Below are positions 45,424 to 53,758 of a stretch of DNA of 64,000 nucleotides, piece by piece (position 1 is the first letter of the stretch; every line of letters begins with the position of its first letter). Below the pieces are notes generated by a model. The model was given only the letters and a program-made list of their open reading frames with translations, was not told where the DNA came from and made no database searches. This stretch comes from Arthrobacter sp. MYb227 (lineage in GTDB: Bacteria > Actinomycetota > Actinomycetes > Actinomycetales > Micrococcaceae). The position numbers and the translations under genes were made by a program. Location of the stretch: the NCBI RefSeq assembly GCF_002975435.1, contig NZ_PCPT01000009.1, positions 1 to 64,000 on the forward strand, in the 5' to 3' direction.

Positions 45424-48400
45424 GTGTTCGGCAAATCTGGGGATAAGGCTACACGAAAGAGGAACGGGGCTCACGCACTTCAGCGTGACTCCATTTTGAG
45501 TTCCCTTTGGAAAAACAAGATTGCTCGATCTGCTGTTGGCGTTGGCGCAACAACAATGCTCGTCGCGACCATGATGTTCGGTGGTGGTGGATTTAATCCC
45601 GCAACCGCAGCACCACTTGAGGCACAAGAATCTGGTGTTGAAGAACCGCTTCTTGACGCTCCCGTGGTTGCTGACAGCACGGAGGAACTGGCCGCAAAGG
45701 CGACAGAAGCTCAAACTGGCAATCCTGATTCAAAGCAAGAGAAGGCTCCTGTAGCTGAGGTTCCTTCGGTATCTGTTGAAGAAGATCCAAAGGTTTCAGT
45801 CAAGACAGACAAGCTAAATATCGTGGAACCGGAAAAGCCAAACGCCCAACCAGTTGAACCTTTCGATCCTGCCGAAACCGGGGCCATTAGCAATAAATCA
45901 GACGTGCCATCCGGCGATGAATCGGTTGGATCGCCCGTGGAGATGGCGGCCGTTGGTCCAGACGGTGCCCTCAAGCCGTACGTTCACTGGAATGTCGTTG
46001 ACAACAAGGGGACCCCCGTACCCGGAGCTACTTTCACCTTCGAGAGATGGTCCGCGACTGGCTGGCGGCCAAGTTGGACTGGGAAGCGGACCGTGAAGGA
46101 CTGTGTTTCTAGCGAATGCAAGATTATTGACAGAGACCCCGATCTTGGAGAGTACCTAGTCAAGTGGATTGATTCGGAGACGCCGGGTGTTAACCCGAGC
46201 GGAAGCAGCATTATCGCGGGCAACGCCTACCGTATTAAGCCGGTCAACCCACCAGCAGGGTATGAATGGGTCTCAAGTACCACTGCGGTGGAATCAAATA
46301 CGCTGACTTGGTCAGGTCAGGGCCAGGACCGAATCCTGGATTTTGGCAAGTTCGTTGTTAGGAAATCTTCGTTTGTGCCGGTCTGTGAGGCTGGCTATGT
46401 CTACGGGCTCAGCAGCACTGGACAAATTCAAGGTGTGTCTCCGACCGGAACGGTCACGAAGCTTGGCCAAGCTGCCAAGAGCGTAAATAGTTTCAATGGA
46501 TTGGGTATCGGAGCAGGCGGTTCGCCTGTCTTCGCATATGAAAGGTCAAAATCGACTGAGTCGGCAACGATCTACCGATACGACGTCAATGCGGGCACCT
46601 GGGCCAACACAAATGTCACGACAAATTCGACCCAGAACAGCCGAACCGTTCAGTTCGTAGCGGGCGCGGTGAATCTTGACACCGGGAACTATTTTATTGG
46701 CGGGTATACCCCTAGCGGCAACAACACGCGAGTTTTCCGTATCTGGGAATACAATCCTTCGACGAATGCCACGGTCTACAAGGGGTATATCGCAACGGAC
46801 TTGAAGAAGGATGACACCGCCAACGGCGATATTGCTTTCGATTCGAATGGAAACTTGTTCGTTGTCAGTGGAACTGGAACCAGTACCACGATCTACTCCG
46901 TCACCGCTGAAAACCTGGCAAATGCGACGTCCGAAGGGCTGATCCCATCGTCGGGTAGCAAAAGTTTCACCACGATGAAGGATGTCAACGGTGTTGCTTT
47001 CGACGCAGACGGCAAGGGCTACCTGAGCTCAGATAACACGGTGTACAGCTATGACATGCCGGGCTGGACTAATTCGAAAAATGTGACTTCGTCACTCAGT
47101 AGCAGTACCGACCTTGCATCCTGCGGTTCGCCTCCGACCGTCACGATTGAAAAATACGTCGAAGGCGGCCGAGTTGCTGTAACTGATCAGTTCAACCTGA
47201 CGCTGCGACAGGGTGGAGAGAACGGCACCGAAATCGGTACCGCAACGACCACTGGCAATGCAAACGGACTACAGAAGGAGCGGGTTGGCCCGCTGCCAAC
47301 CGTGCGTGGCGTCAACTTGCATTTCAACGAAACTGCTGCGGGGACCACTAACCTGAGTAACTACGCCTCCAGCTACCGCTGCCTGGTGGACGGGGAGCAG
47401 AAAGTGCAGGGCACCGGAACATCGGGCAGCATTACAATTCCTGCCGGTGGGCAGGCCGTTGAATGCCGTTTCTACAACTCTCCGCTGATTGCGCAGGTCA
47501 ACGTCCATAAGCAGGTGACCGACTCAAAGGGTGAGAACCCGGAACCGGGAGCGAATTGGAACGTTGGAGCGACTGCAAAGGCAACCACCGGTCCCATCAG
47601 CGCGACCCCGAACTCTCCCACACAGCAGACAAATGCCTCCGGCACCGCTTCGTGGAAGTTTGCTTTCGGAGCCAGCAATCACAAAGCTGACCTCTCGGTG
47701 AAGGAATTGATGCAGGACGGTTACGACTTCAAAAAGGGAACATGTGAGGTGACCAACCTTGATGGAACCACCAAGAAAACAGAGCTGAGCGGGGCTGCCA
47801 ACAACCCGAACGTAGCGATCGTTCCGGGCGACGTGGTGGACTGCACCTTCGTGAACACACTGAAGCCTGCGAAGGTTACTGTGGGTAAACAGCTGCAAGA
47901 TTTTGCCGGCCAGAACGCTAAACCAACAGCGGGATGGACCGTCGGCGCGACGCTCGACCCGAGCAACGCCAACGGAATCACCATCAGCACACCTGAGACT
48001 GCGCAAACCGGAACAAACGGCAAAGTTGAAAAACCGTGGATCGTCAACTTCCCAACCAAACCCGGCGCACGTGCCCAGGTGAAGGTGCGGGAAACGATGC
48101 AAGATGGATATGACTTTGTCGGCAGCACCTGTGTGATCACCGCCAACAACGGATCTACCCGCGAGCAGAAGATCAATGCAGCCAGCGGTGTACTCACGGG
48201 GCTTGCACCAGGAGAATCCGCAGACTGTACCTTCACGAACAAGCCCAAACCGGGCACCGTTACGTGGGAGAAGGTTGATGAAACGGGATCCGCGCTCCGC
48301 GGTTCGGAATGGGAACTGACCGGACCGGGCAGCGATGGTGTCACTACCGCAATCACGGACTGCGTCGAGGCGGAAGCAAGCACATGCTCCGGTCCTGACA

Positions 48401-48705
48401 AGGATCCGAAGGCAGGTGGATTCCAGCTTTCCAACCTGAAATGGGGCAGCTATACCTTGGTCGAAACCAAGGCTCCGGCGGGCTACATTCTGAGCACTGA
48501 AGTTCATAAGTTCACCATCGACGGGACGAAACCTGCAGGCCTCACTATCGATCTGAAAAAGATCGAAAATGAGCAGCAGCCAGCACTCTCACTTCCGTTG
48601 ACCGGTGGACTGGGATCACAGTCTTTCTTCATCGGTGGTGGAGCTATCTTGCTTGCAGCACTCGCAGTGCTCGGCATTCGTCGCCGGAAAGGGGCTACCC
48701 AGTGA
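45424..48705 (+). CDS. Large LPXTG surface adhesin, probable pilus tip protein
   Basis: About 1093 residues from GTG 45424 (GGGG eight bases upstream; TTG 45376 is an alternative start). Order of parts: signal peptide ending near ATAAP, an acidic low-complexity stretch, an SpaA/prealbumin-like domain (HWNVVDNKGTPVPGATFTFE), then about 250 residues with repeated GLGIG, YRYDVNAGTW, IWEYNP and AFDSNGN segments resembling a beta-propeller. Two related beta domains follow (VNVHKQVTDSKGEN... and VTVGKQLQDFAGQN..., DUF5979-like), then a C-terminal SpaA domain (VTWEKVDETGSALRGSEWEL). It ends with the sorting signal LPLTG at residue 1057, a hydrophobic helix and RRRK. Position before the major pilin and sortase fits a tip adhesin. 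Confidence 0.85.
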   Translation: MFGKSGDKATRKRNGAHALQRDSILSSLWKNKIARSAVGVGATTMLVATMMFGGGGFNPATAAPLEAQESGVEEPLLDAPVVADSTEELAAKATEAQTGNPDSKQEKAPVAEVPSVSVEEDPKVSVKTDKLNIVEPEKPNAQPVEPFDPAETGAISNKSDVPSGDESVGSPVEMAAVGPDGALKPYVHWNVVDNKGTPVPGATFTFERWSATGWRPSWTGKRTVKDCVSSECKIIDRDPDLGEYLVKWIDSETPGVNPSGSSIIAGNAYRIKPVNPPAGYEWVSSTTAVESNTLTWSGQGQDRILDFGKFVVRKSSFVPVCEAGYVYGLSSTGQIQGVSPTGTVTKLGQAAKSVNSFNGLGIGAGGSPVFAYERSKSTESATIYRYDVNAGTWANTNVTTNSTQNSRTVQFVAGAVNLDTGNYFIGGYTPSGNNTRVFRIWEYNPSTNATVYKGYIATDLKKDDTANGDIAFDSNGNLFVVSGTGTSTTIYSVTAENLANATSEGLIPSSGSKSFTTMKDVNGVAFDADGKGYLSSDNTVYSYDMPGWTNSKNVTSSLSSSTDLASCGSPPTVTIEKYVEGGRVAVTDQFNLTLRQGGENGTEIGTATTTGNANGLQKERVGPLPTVRGVNLHFNETAAGTTNLSNYASSYRCLVDGEQKVQGTGTSGSITIPAGGQAVECRFYNSPLIAQVNVHKQVTDSKGENPEPGANWNVGATAKATTGPISATPNSPTQQTNASGTASWKFAFGASNHKADLSVKELMQDGYDFKKGTCEVTNLDGTTKKTELSGAANNPNVAIVPGDVVDCTFVNTLKPAKVTVGKQLQDFAGQNAKPTAGWTVGATLDPSNANGITISTPETAQTGTNGKVEKPWIVNFPTKPGARAQVKVRETMQDGYDFVGSTCVITANNGSTREQKINAASGVLTGLAPGESADCTFTNKPKPGTVTWEKVDETGSALRGSEWELTGPGSDGVTTAITDCVEAEASTCSGPDKDPKAGGFQLSNLKWGSYTLVETKAPAGYILSTEVHKFTIDGTKPAGLTIDLKKIENEQQPALSLPLTGGLGSQSFFIGGGAILLAALAVLGIRRRKGATQ

Positions 48706-48819
48706 CCTTTCGGTGAGGATAACCAAGGCAGTAAGACAGCACTAAAAATTTCCAAAGTTTGATTAAGTGTGGGGGCCGCTGGGGATGCGGTCTCACAAAT
48801 TGAAAGGAATACAGCTCTC

Positions 48820-50334
48820 ATGGCTGAAATCAAGAACACTTGGGGGAAGCGAGCACTCGCCGGATTCGGCGTACTCGCATTGGCCTCTGCCGGTCTGCTT
48901 GGGGGCAGCACCGCAGCCTCCGCAGCAACGGAGTTGGGCAACATCGATCAGGATGCCAAGGGCAGTATCAACATCCACAAGCACAAGCACCAGAACGGCA
49001 CCGATAAGGTGCAGAATCCAGATGGCAGCTCTCCCGCGTTGGGCTCACCGCTTGACGGTGTCGAGTTCACGGCCTTCCCAATTACCAATGTCAATCTGAA
49101 GACATCCGAGGGCTGGGGCAAACTCCAAGACGTTACGCTCGGATCAGCTTGCGAGCTTCCGGCAGATCTCACCAAGGGTGCAGAAGTTGCCAAAGTCGTC
49201 ACCGGATCAGCTGGGACCGCGGGTCAGGCCAAGATCTCGGAGCTTCCCGTAGGCGCATACCTGCTCTGTGAAACTGCTGCTCCGCCAGAAGTCGTTGACC
49301 GCGCGCTTCCATTCATCGTCACGATCCCACTGCCACACAACAATGGCTGGCTCTACGATGTTAACGTGTACCCGAAGAACGGTACCGCCGGCATTGAAAA
49401 GACCATCACCCCGGAGCATGGTTTGACTTTGGGAAGCGTTGTCGAGTTCCCGGTCAAGACCGATGTTCCTTCGGTCCGCGCTGATTCATCGCTGACCAAG
49501 TACGTTATCTCGGATACCTTGGATGCCCGTCTGGGCTCGGTGGGCGTTACCTCGGTAACCCTTGATGGTGCCGACGTTAATGTGGACTACTACGACGTGC
49601 TGCCCGCTGATGGAGTGGGAAACAAGCGCGAGGTTGTCTTCAACGCTGCTGGTCTTGCTTGGTTGAAGACTCAGCCAGAGAAGCAGATTGTCACCACCTT
49701 CCAGGGCACCGTTATCGAGATCGGTGATGGCGCTATCACCAATAAGGCAACAGTCTTCGTCAACACACCAGAAAACGAAAATGAGCTCGTCTCCAAGCCG
49801 GTTACCACCAACTGGGGTGACGTGAAGATTCTGAAGATCGATGATTCCGAAGCCGCCAAGGGACTGCAGGGCGCCGAATTTCAGGTTTACGAAGCAGCAG
49901 ACCCGTACGCAACCACCTGTGCGGCAACTCCAGCAGGCGATGCTTTGAACGTCAATGCTGAAAAGATTGTCACCTCCGGTGCCGATGGCACCATCAAGAT
50001 TGCTGGCCTGTTCGTTAGTGACAGCGTCAACGATCCAGGACGCGACTCAGCGTTCCGTTGCTACGTGGTGAAGGAAATCAAGGCACCAGCTGGCTTTGTC
50101 ACTCCTACTGGTGACGCAGCTTTCACCGCAGTAAAGGTTGTTAAGGGTCAGACTGCCGAGGGTGAGTACGACGGAGATCCCATCGTGAACAAGCAGCAGG
50201 AAGTTCCAGAACTCCCGCTGACCGGTGCAAACGGCCAGATGGTCATGGTTATTGGTGGATCGGCACTGTTGCTGATCGCCGGTGGCGTGGTCATGCTGAA
50301 CCGTCGCCGCTCCGCAAACGAGCAGCAGAACTAA
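48820..50334 (+). CDS. Major pilin subunit, SpaH/EbpB-type LPXTG fimbrial protein
   Basis: A 504-residue pilin. The signal peptide ends near AASAA. The pilin motif WLYDVNVYPK runs from W177 to K186, the lysine that a class C sortase would link to the next subunit. The E-box is YVVKEIKAPAGF, with E419. Sorting signal LPLTG starts at residue 465, followed by a hydrophobic helix and RRR. Ig-like pilin domains lie between, with an N-terminal domain before the motif as in SpaA/SpaH shafts. I use ATG 48820 after AAAGGA. It is 115 bp after the adhesin gene and followed by the sortase gene. Confidence 0.93.
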   Translation: MAEIKNTWGKRALAGFGVLALASAGLLGGSTAASAATELGNIDQDAKGSINIHKHKHQNGTDKVQNPDGSSPALGSPLDGVEFTAFPITNVNLKTSEGWGKLQDVTLGSACELPADLTKGAEVAKVVTGSAGTAGQAKISELPVGAYLLCETAAPPEVVDRALPFIVTIPLPHNNGWLYDVNVYPKNGTAGIEKTITPEHGLTLGSVVEFPVKTDVPSVRADSSLTKYVISDTLDARLGSVGVTSVTLDGADVNVDYYDVLPADGVGNKREVVFNAAGLAWLKTQPEKQIVTTFQGTVIEIGDGAITNKATVFVNTPENENELVSKPVTTNWGDVKILKIDDSEAAKGLQGAEFQVYEAADPYATTCAATPAGDALNVNAEKIVTSGADGTIKIAGLFVSDSVNDPGRDSAFRCYVVKEIKAPAGFVTPTGDAAFTAVKVVKGQTAEGEYDGDPIVNKQQEVPELPLTGANGQMVMVIGGSALLLIAGGVVMLNRRRSANEQQN

Positions 50335-50356
50335 CAACTAACGTTGTAGTTTGAAT

Positions 50357-50390
50357 GATGGGTGGTAGAGCAAGCGCTCTGCCACCCATC
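50357..50390 (+). terminator. Hairpin between the pilin and sortase genes
   Basis: GATGGGTGGTAGAGC (50357-50371) pairs with 50376-50390 with one G-U pair and a 4-nt loop. No U-run follows. Within the operon it could reduce sortase expression relative to pilin. Confidence 0.65.
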
Positions 50391-50429
50391 ACTCGATAAT
50401 CTTCACGCTCTGATCCAGGAAGTTTCACA

Positions 50430-51377
50430 ATGTCCAACGCCACGCAGCTAGCGCCCGACGATTCAAACGTTGGTACACCCAACGTTGAAAATAAGCGGGC
50501 AAAACGGCGTTGGCGTCCCGGCGCACTGACCTGGATCAGTGCGCTTCTGGCCCTAGCCGGGCTGACCATCGTGATATATCCACTGGCGGCGAGCTGGCTT
50601 TCTTCATATAACCAATCCCAGCTCATTAAGGACCTTGCACAGCAAGTCCAAACATCAGGCCCGGAACGCTCTGATCAGCTTGGGGCAGCTCGCCAGTACA
50701 ATGATGCGCTCAGTTCCGGTGTGCGTCTCGATGCAAATACCAATGTACCCACGGGCGCTGGATCATCTAGCGATACATCGCTGGTGTACAAAGATATTCT
50801 TTCCACGGGTGCCTCCGAAGTGATGGCACGCGTAAAAATACCCGCAATCGACGTTGACCTGCCGATCTACCACGGCACCAGCGATGAGGTATTGCTCAAG
50901 GGCGTCGGGCACCTTGAAGGTTCCCACCTTCCCATCGGTGGGAAAGATACCCACTCGGTGCTCACCGCGCACCGAGGGCTTGCGAATGCAACGATGTTTT
51001 CCAACCTAGATAAGGTCAAGGTGGGGGATACCTTTACCGTTGAAGTGTTCGGTGAGGTCCTGACCTACCGGGTACGCGAAACCAAAGTTGTTGACCCGGA
51101 TGACACGGACACCTTGTTAACGGTTGCCGGAGACGACCTCGTCACTTTGGTGACGTGTACACCACTAGGGATTAATAGCCACAGAATATTGGTGACGGGG
51201 GAACGGATTACCCCAACACCCATCAAGGATATTGAAGCTGCCGGTGCGGATCCCACGATCCCCGGATTCCCATGGTGGGCCGCCATTTATGGTGGGGGGC
51301 TGATCTTGATCACTACTTACGTGTGGCGCTCGGGATATACCGATGCCAAACGAGTCCGGCGTACCAAGCGCCACTAA
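50430..51377 (+). CDS. srtC: Class C pilin-polymerising sortase
   Basis: A 315-residue membrane-anchored transpeptidase. It has an N-terminal helix near residues 36-56, an extended lid-bearing region, then the sortase core with catalytic H181 (LTAHRG), C243 (TLVTC) and R252 (NSHR). The C-terminal second membrane helix (WWAAIYGGGLILITTYVW) followed by a basic tail is typical of class C enzymes. It would join pilin subunits through the pilin-motif lysine and add the tip adhesin. A housekeeping sortase for wall anchoring is not in the window. Confidence 0.93.
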   Translation: MSNATQLAPDDSNVGTPNVENKRAKRRWRPGALTWISALLALAGLTIVIYPLAASWLSSYNQSQLIKDLAQQVQTSGPERSDQLGAARQYNDALSSGVRLDANTNVPTGAGSSSDTSLVYKDILSTGASEVMARVKIPAIDVDLPIYHGTSDEVLLKGVGHLEGSHLPIGGKDTHSVLTAHRGLANATMFSNLDKVKVGDTFTVEVFGEVLTYRVRETKVVDPDDTDTLLTVAGDDLVTLVTCTPLGINSHRILVTGERITPTPIKDIEAAGADPTIPGFPWWAAIYGGGLILITTYVWRSGYTDAKRVRRTKRH

Positions 51378-51482
51378 GGCTTGCTGCCGTTGTACAGTGC
51401 CCGTCCCGCACGACTACGTATAGGGGCAGCAAATTCGTTCGCATCCAAGGCCTAGATTCTTGAGCCTGACGCGAACACCAAA

Positions 51483-51533
51483 GATAGCCGGCATGCACCG
51501 GACTCCCCCCTACCGGGCCGCATGCCGGCTATC
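51483..51533 (+). terminator. Terminator after the pilus operon
   Basis: GATAGCCGGCATGC (51483-51496) is the exact complement of 51520-51533. GCTTGTATTGCT follows. Confidence 0.85.
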
Positions 51534-51586
51534 GCTTGTATTGCTATCATCCCCAGAGACTGGTTCTAGAACCTAGGATTAGAAAC

Positions 51587-51973
51587 GTGGAATACGAATT
51601 ATGGCGCAACATGGCACTGTCTCAGCCCGGAGCCTTTGAAGACTTCCCCTTCGGCCCCGAATCCGCGGTGTTTAAGGTCGCCGGCCGTGAAAGAGCACGC
51701 GCCAAAATGTTTGGCTTGCTGATGCACCGCGGAGGCATCGTAAGCCTAAATCTTAAATGTGATCCGGCCCTTGCCGAACAACTGCGTGTTGCAAATGCTC
51801 AGATCACCCCCGGGTATCACATGAACAAAAAACATTGGAACACCATCACCCCGGGATTGGACCCCGAAACGATGCGGGACCTCATCGAGGATTCCTATGA
51901 CTTAGTCGTCGCTTCATTGCCGCGCACGGAACGTGAGGCGTTGGGCTGGCAGGGAATTGTTCAGCGAGAATGA
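51587..51973 (+). CDS. MmcQ/YjbR family protein
   Basis: A 128-residue protein of the YjbR fold. It has FEDFPFGPESAVFKVAGRERAR near the start, FGLLMHRGGIVSLNLKCDP, then PGYHMNKKHWNTITPG and a C-terminal DLIEDSYDLVVASLP. Those are the usual conserved blocks. Members are called DNA-binding by fold, but their role is unclear. The start is GTG 51587, placed so the family's N-terminal helix begins at VEYELW. No good ribosome binding site is visible. It is 24 bp upstream of a monooxygenase-fold gene on the same strand. Confidence 0.85.
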   Translation: MEYELWRNMALSQPGAFEDFPFGPESAVFKVAGRERARAKMFGLLMHRGGIVSLNLKCDPALAEQLRVANAQITPGYHMNKKHWNTITPGLDPETMRDLIEDSYDLVVASLPRTEREALGWQGIVQRE

Positions 51974-51997
51974 AACGGAATCTGTACGCTTAGAAAT

Positions 51998-52321
51998 ATG
52001 TACTTCATCGTAGTTAAATTCAAGACAAAGTCCGAGTTCACCGAACAGTTCATTGAGCTGGTAACCCCATTCACCACCGCCACCCGCGCAGAGCCGGGGA
52101 ACCTCTGGTTCGATTGGTCACAGTCGGTTGAAGATCCTTCAGAGTTTGTCCTCGTCGAGGCATTCCTTGATGATGAGGCAGCTGGTCTGCACGTAAATTC
52201 CGATCACTTCAAGGCAGGGCTTGAATCCATGCGTCCTGCGCTTGTCTCAACCCCCAAGATCGTTTCCCGCAAGGTTGAGGGCGATTCCTGGGGCGAGATG
52301 GGCGAATTGCAGATCGGTTAG
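51998..52321 (+). CDS. Antibiotic biosynthesis monooxygenase (ABM/YgiN) domain protein
   Basis: A 107-residue single ABM-fold protein: YFIVVKFKTKSEF, then TRAEPGNLWFDWSQS, FVLVEAFLDDEAAGLHVNSDHFK. YgiN-type members act as quinol or small-molecule monooxygenases and usually dimerise. The substrate is unknown. It lies between the YjbR-like gene and the DUF2236 fusion gene with short gaps, so the three may be co-transcribed. Confidence 0.85.
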   Translation: MYFIVVKFKTKSEFTEQFIELVTPFTTATRAEPGNLWFDWSQSVEDPSEFVLVEAFLDDEAAGLHVNSDHFKAGLESMRPALVSTPKIVSRKVEGDSWGEMGELQIG

Positions 52322-52331
52322 TAATTTCACC

Positions 52332-53747
52332 ATGTTCTCCGCGCTCCGGCTCAAGCTTCATCAGACATTTTCCGCGCAGGAAACCTATGATCCTCTCTGG
52401 GAACGTGCGCTGGATGCGGGGGAGGACACCGGGTATTTTGCCCATGATTCGGCGGTCTGGGTGGTCCATGGTGGCATGAGCCCCATTGCCGCGGGCATCA
52501 GGGCGTTGCTCACCCAAGCGCTACACCCCGGCGCGCTGGCCGGGGTAGCTGAACACTCAAATTATCAAGTCGATCCGCTGGCAAGACTTGCCGGGACCAT
52601 CCGCTGGATCTTCACGCTGACCTACGGCGATACCAAGTCCGCGGATGCTGCTTGTGCTTGGGTTCAGCGGTTGCATCAACCCGTCGTCGGAAATTTCACC
52701 TCGGGCAACGGCGAAGAACGCGAGTACGCGGCAAACGATCCAGGACTTTCCGACTGGGTGCATATAGCCTTTGCCGACGCTTTCTTGCGTTGCCACGAAG
52801 CCTTCAGCGGCCCGGTGCCGCAGGGAGCCGATGCGTATGTGCGCGAATGGGCCAAAGCAGGGGAACTCATGGGTGTTACTAACCCACCGCGCAGTGACGC
52901 CGAATTGAAGGCCGCGATTGCCGGATATGAGTCTCGCGGCGAGCTCGTTGGCGGTCCCCGGGTTGCGGAGGTTGTTTCTTTCCTGAAAAACCCACCGCTT
53001 GATCCGGTGGTGTTGCCCGGTTACAGGTTGCTCTTCGCAGCGGTCGTTGACACACTTCCGGAAAACCATAGGAAGCTTTTGGGTCTAGAGTCGGCAACGC
53101 TCGGCCCACTAAAGGTACCCAGCAGGCTTGGTGGGAAGGCCGCCCTTGGGCTGGCCGGACTCGTGCTTGACGAGCGCGGGCCAGCGGAACTTGCCGCACG
53201 GCGTCGGCTCTACCGCATTGGCGCGCTGCGAGATGTGAACTATCTGGAAATTGGGATGACCGAACAAGCGCAGATTCCCGCCGGGTTTACTGCGTCGAAG
53301 TTGCGTGAGCCGGTGGGGCACGGCCAAGCTGCCTTTGAGGCACTGGCCGATGGAATCCTGAGCTGGAAATTGCATGAACGTTCGGGATTACGTACGCGGC
53401 CCGATACCCCGCGGGTGCAACTGGGCAGCTTTGTGCACTTGGGCTTTGGTTTTGGTCCGGCCCGTATTACCGCACCCTGCCGGGTAGTTCGGTTAATCAA
53501 TGATGAAACAACGGCGGAAATACGATCGGGTTTTGCCTACGGGACATTAGAGGGACACCCGGAAACCGGGGAAGAATCCTTTGCCGCGGTACTCTGCACG
53601 GATGGGAGCGTATACCTAGAGATCGTTGCCGGGTCCCGGCATTCAACCTGGTTTTACAGATTAGTTGCACCGCTTTCGACGGCGGTCCAACGTTTTGCCA
53701 CACGCCGTTATGTGCAAGCAGCGCGACTACTTGCCCAAGACTCCTAA
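52332..53747 (+). CDS. DUF2236 (MpaB-type oxygenase) fused to DUF1990
   Basis: A 471-residue two-domain protein. Residues about 1-265 are the DUF2236/MpaB-like oxygenase domain (DTGYFAHDSAVWVVHGGM, ALLTQALHPGALAGVAEHS, IFTLTYGDTKSADAA, WVHIAFADAFLRCHEAF), related to the haem-dependent latex-clearing proteins. Residues about 290-460 are DUF1990 (NYLEIGMTEQAQIPAGF, GFAYGTLEGHPETGEESFAA). Both domains are known singly; the joined form is less usual. I use ATG 52332; the frame stays open upstream inside the ABM gene. No signal peptide. The function is unknown, but oxidative modification of a lipid or hydrophobic compound is plausible. Confidence 0.82.
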   Translation: MFSALRLKLHQTFSAQETYDPLWERALDAGEDTGYFAHDSAVWVVHGGMSPIAAGIRALLTQALHPGALAGVAEHSNYQVDPLARLAGTIRWIFTLTYGDTKSADAACAWVQRLHQPVVGNFTSGNGEEREYAANDPGLSDWVHIAFADAFLRCHEAFSGPVPQGADAYVREWAKAGELMGVTNPPRSDAELKAAIAGYESRGELVGGPRVAEVVSFLKNPPLDPVVLPGYRLLFAAVVDTLPENHRKLLGLESATLGPLKVPSRLGGKAALGLAGLVLDERGPAELAARRRLYRIGALRDVNYLEIGMTEQAQIPAGFTASKLREPVGHGQAAFEALADGILSWKLHERSGLRTRPDTPRVQLGSFVHLGFGFGPARITAPCRVVRLINDETTAEIRSGFAYGTLEGHPETGEESFAAVLCTDGSVYLEIVAGSRHSTWFYRLVAPLSTAVQRFATRRYVQAARLLAQDS

Positions 53748-53758
53748 ATAGCGCGGAG

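Noticed and set aside
47524-48507. 327-codon minus-strand frame opposite the pilus adhesin
   Set aside because: Antisense shadow of repeated beta domains; Cys/Arg/Phe-rich with no motif.
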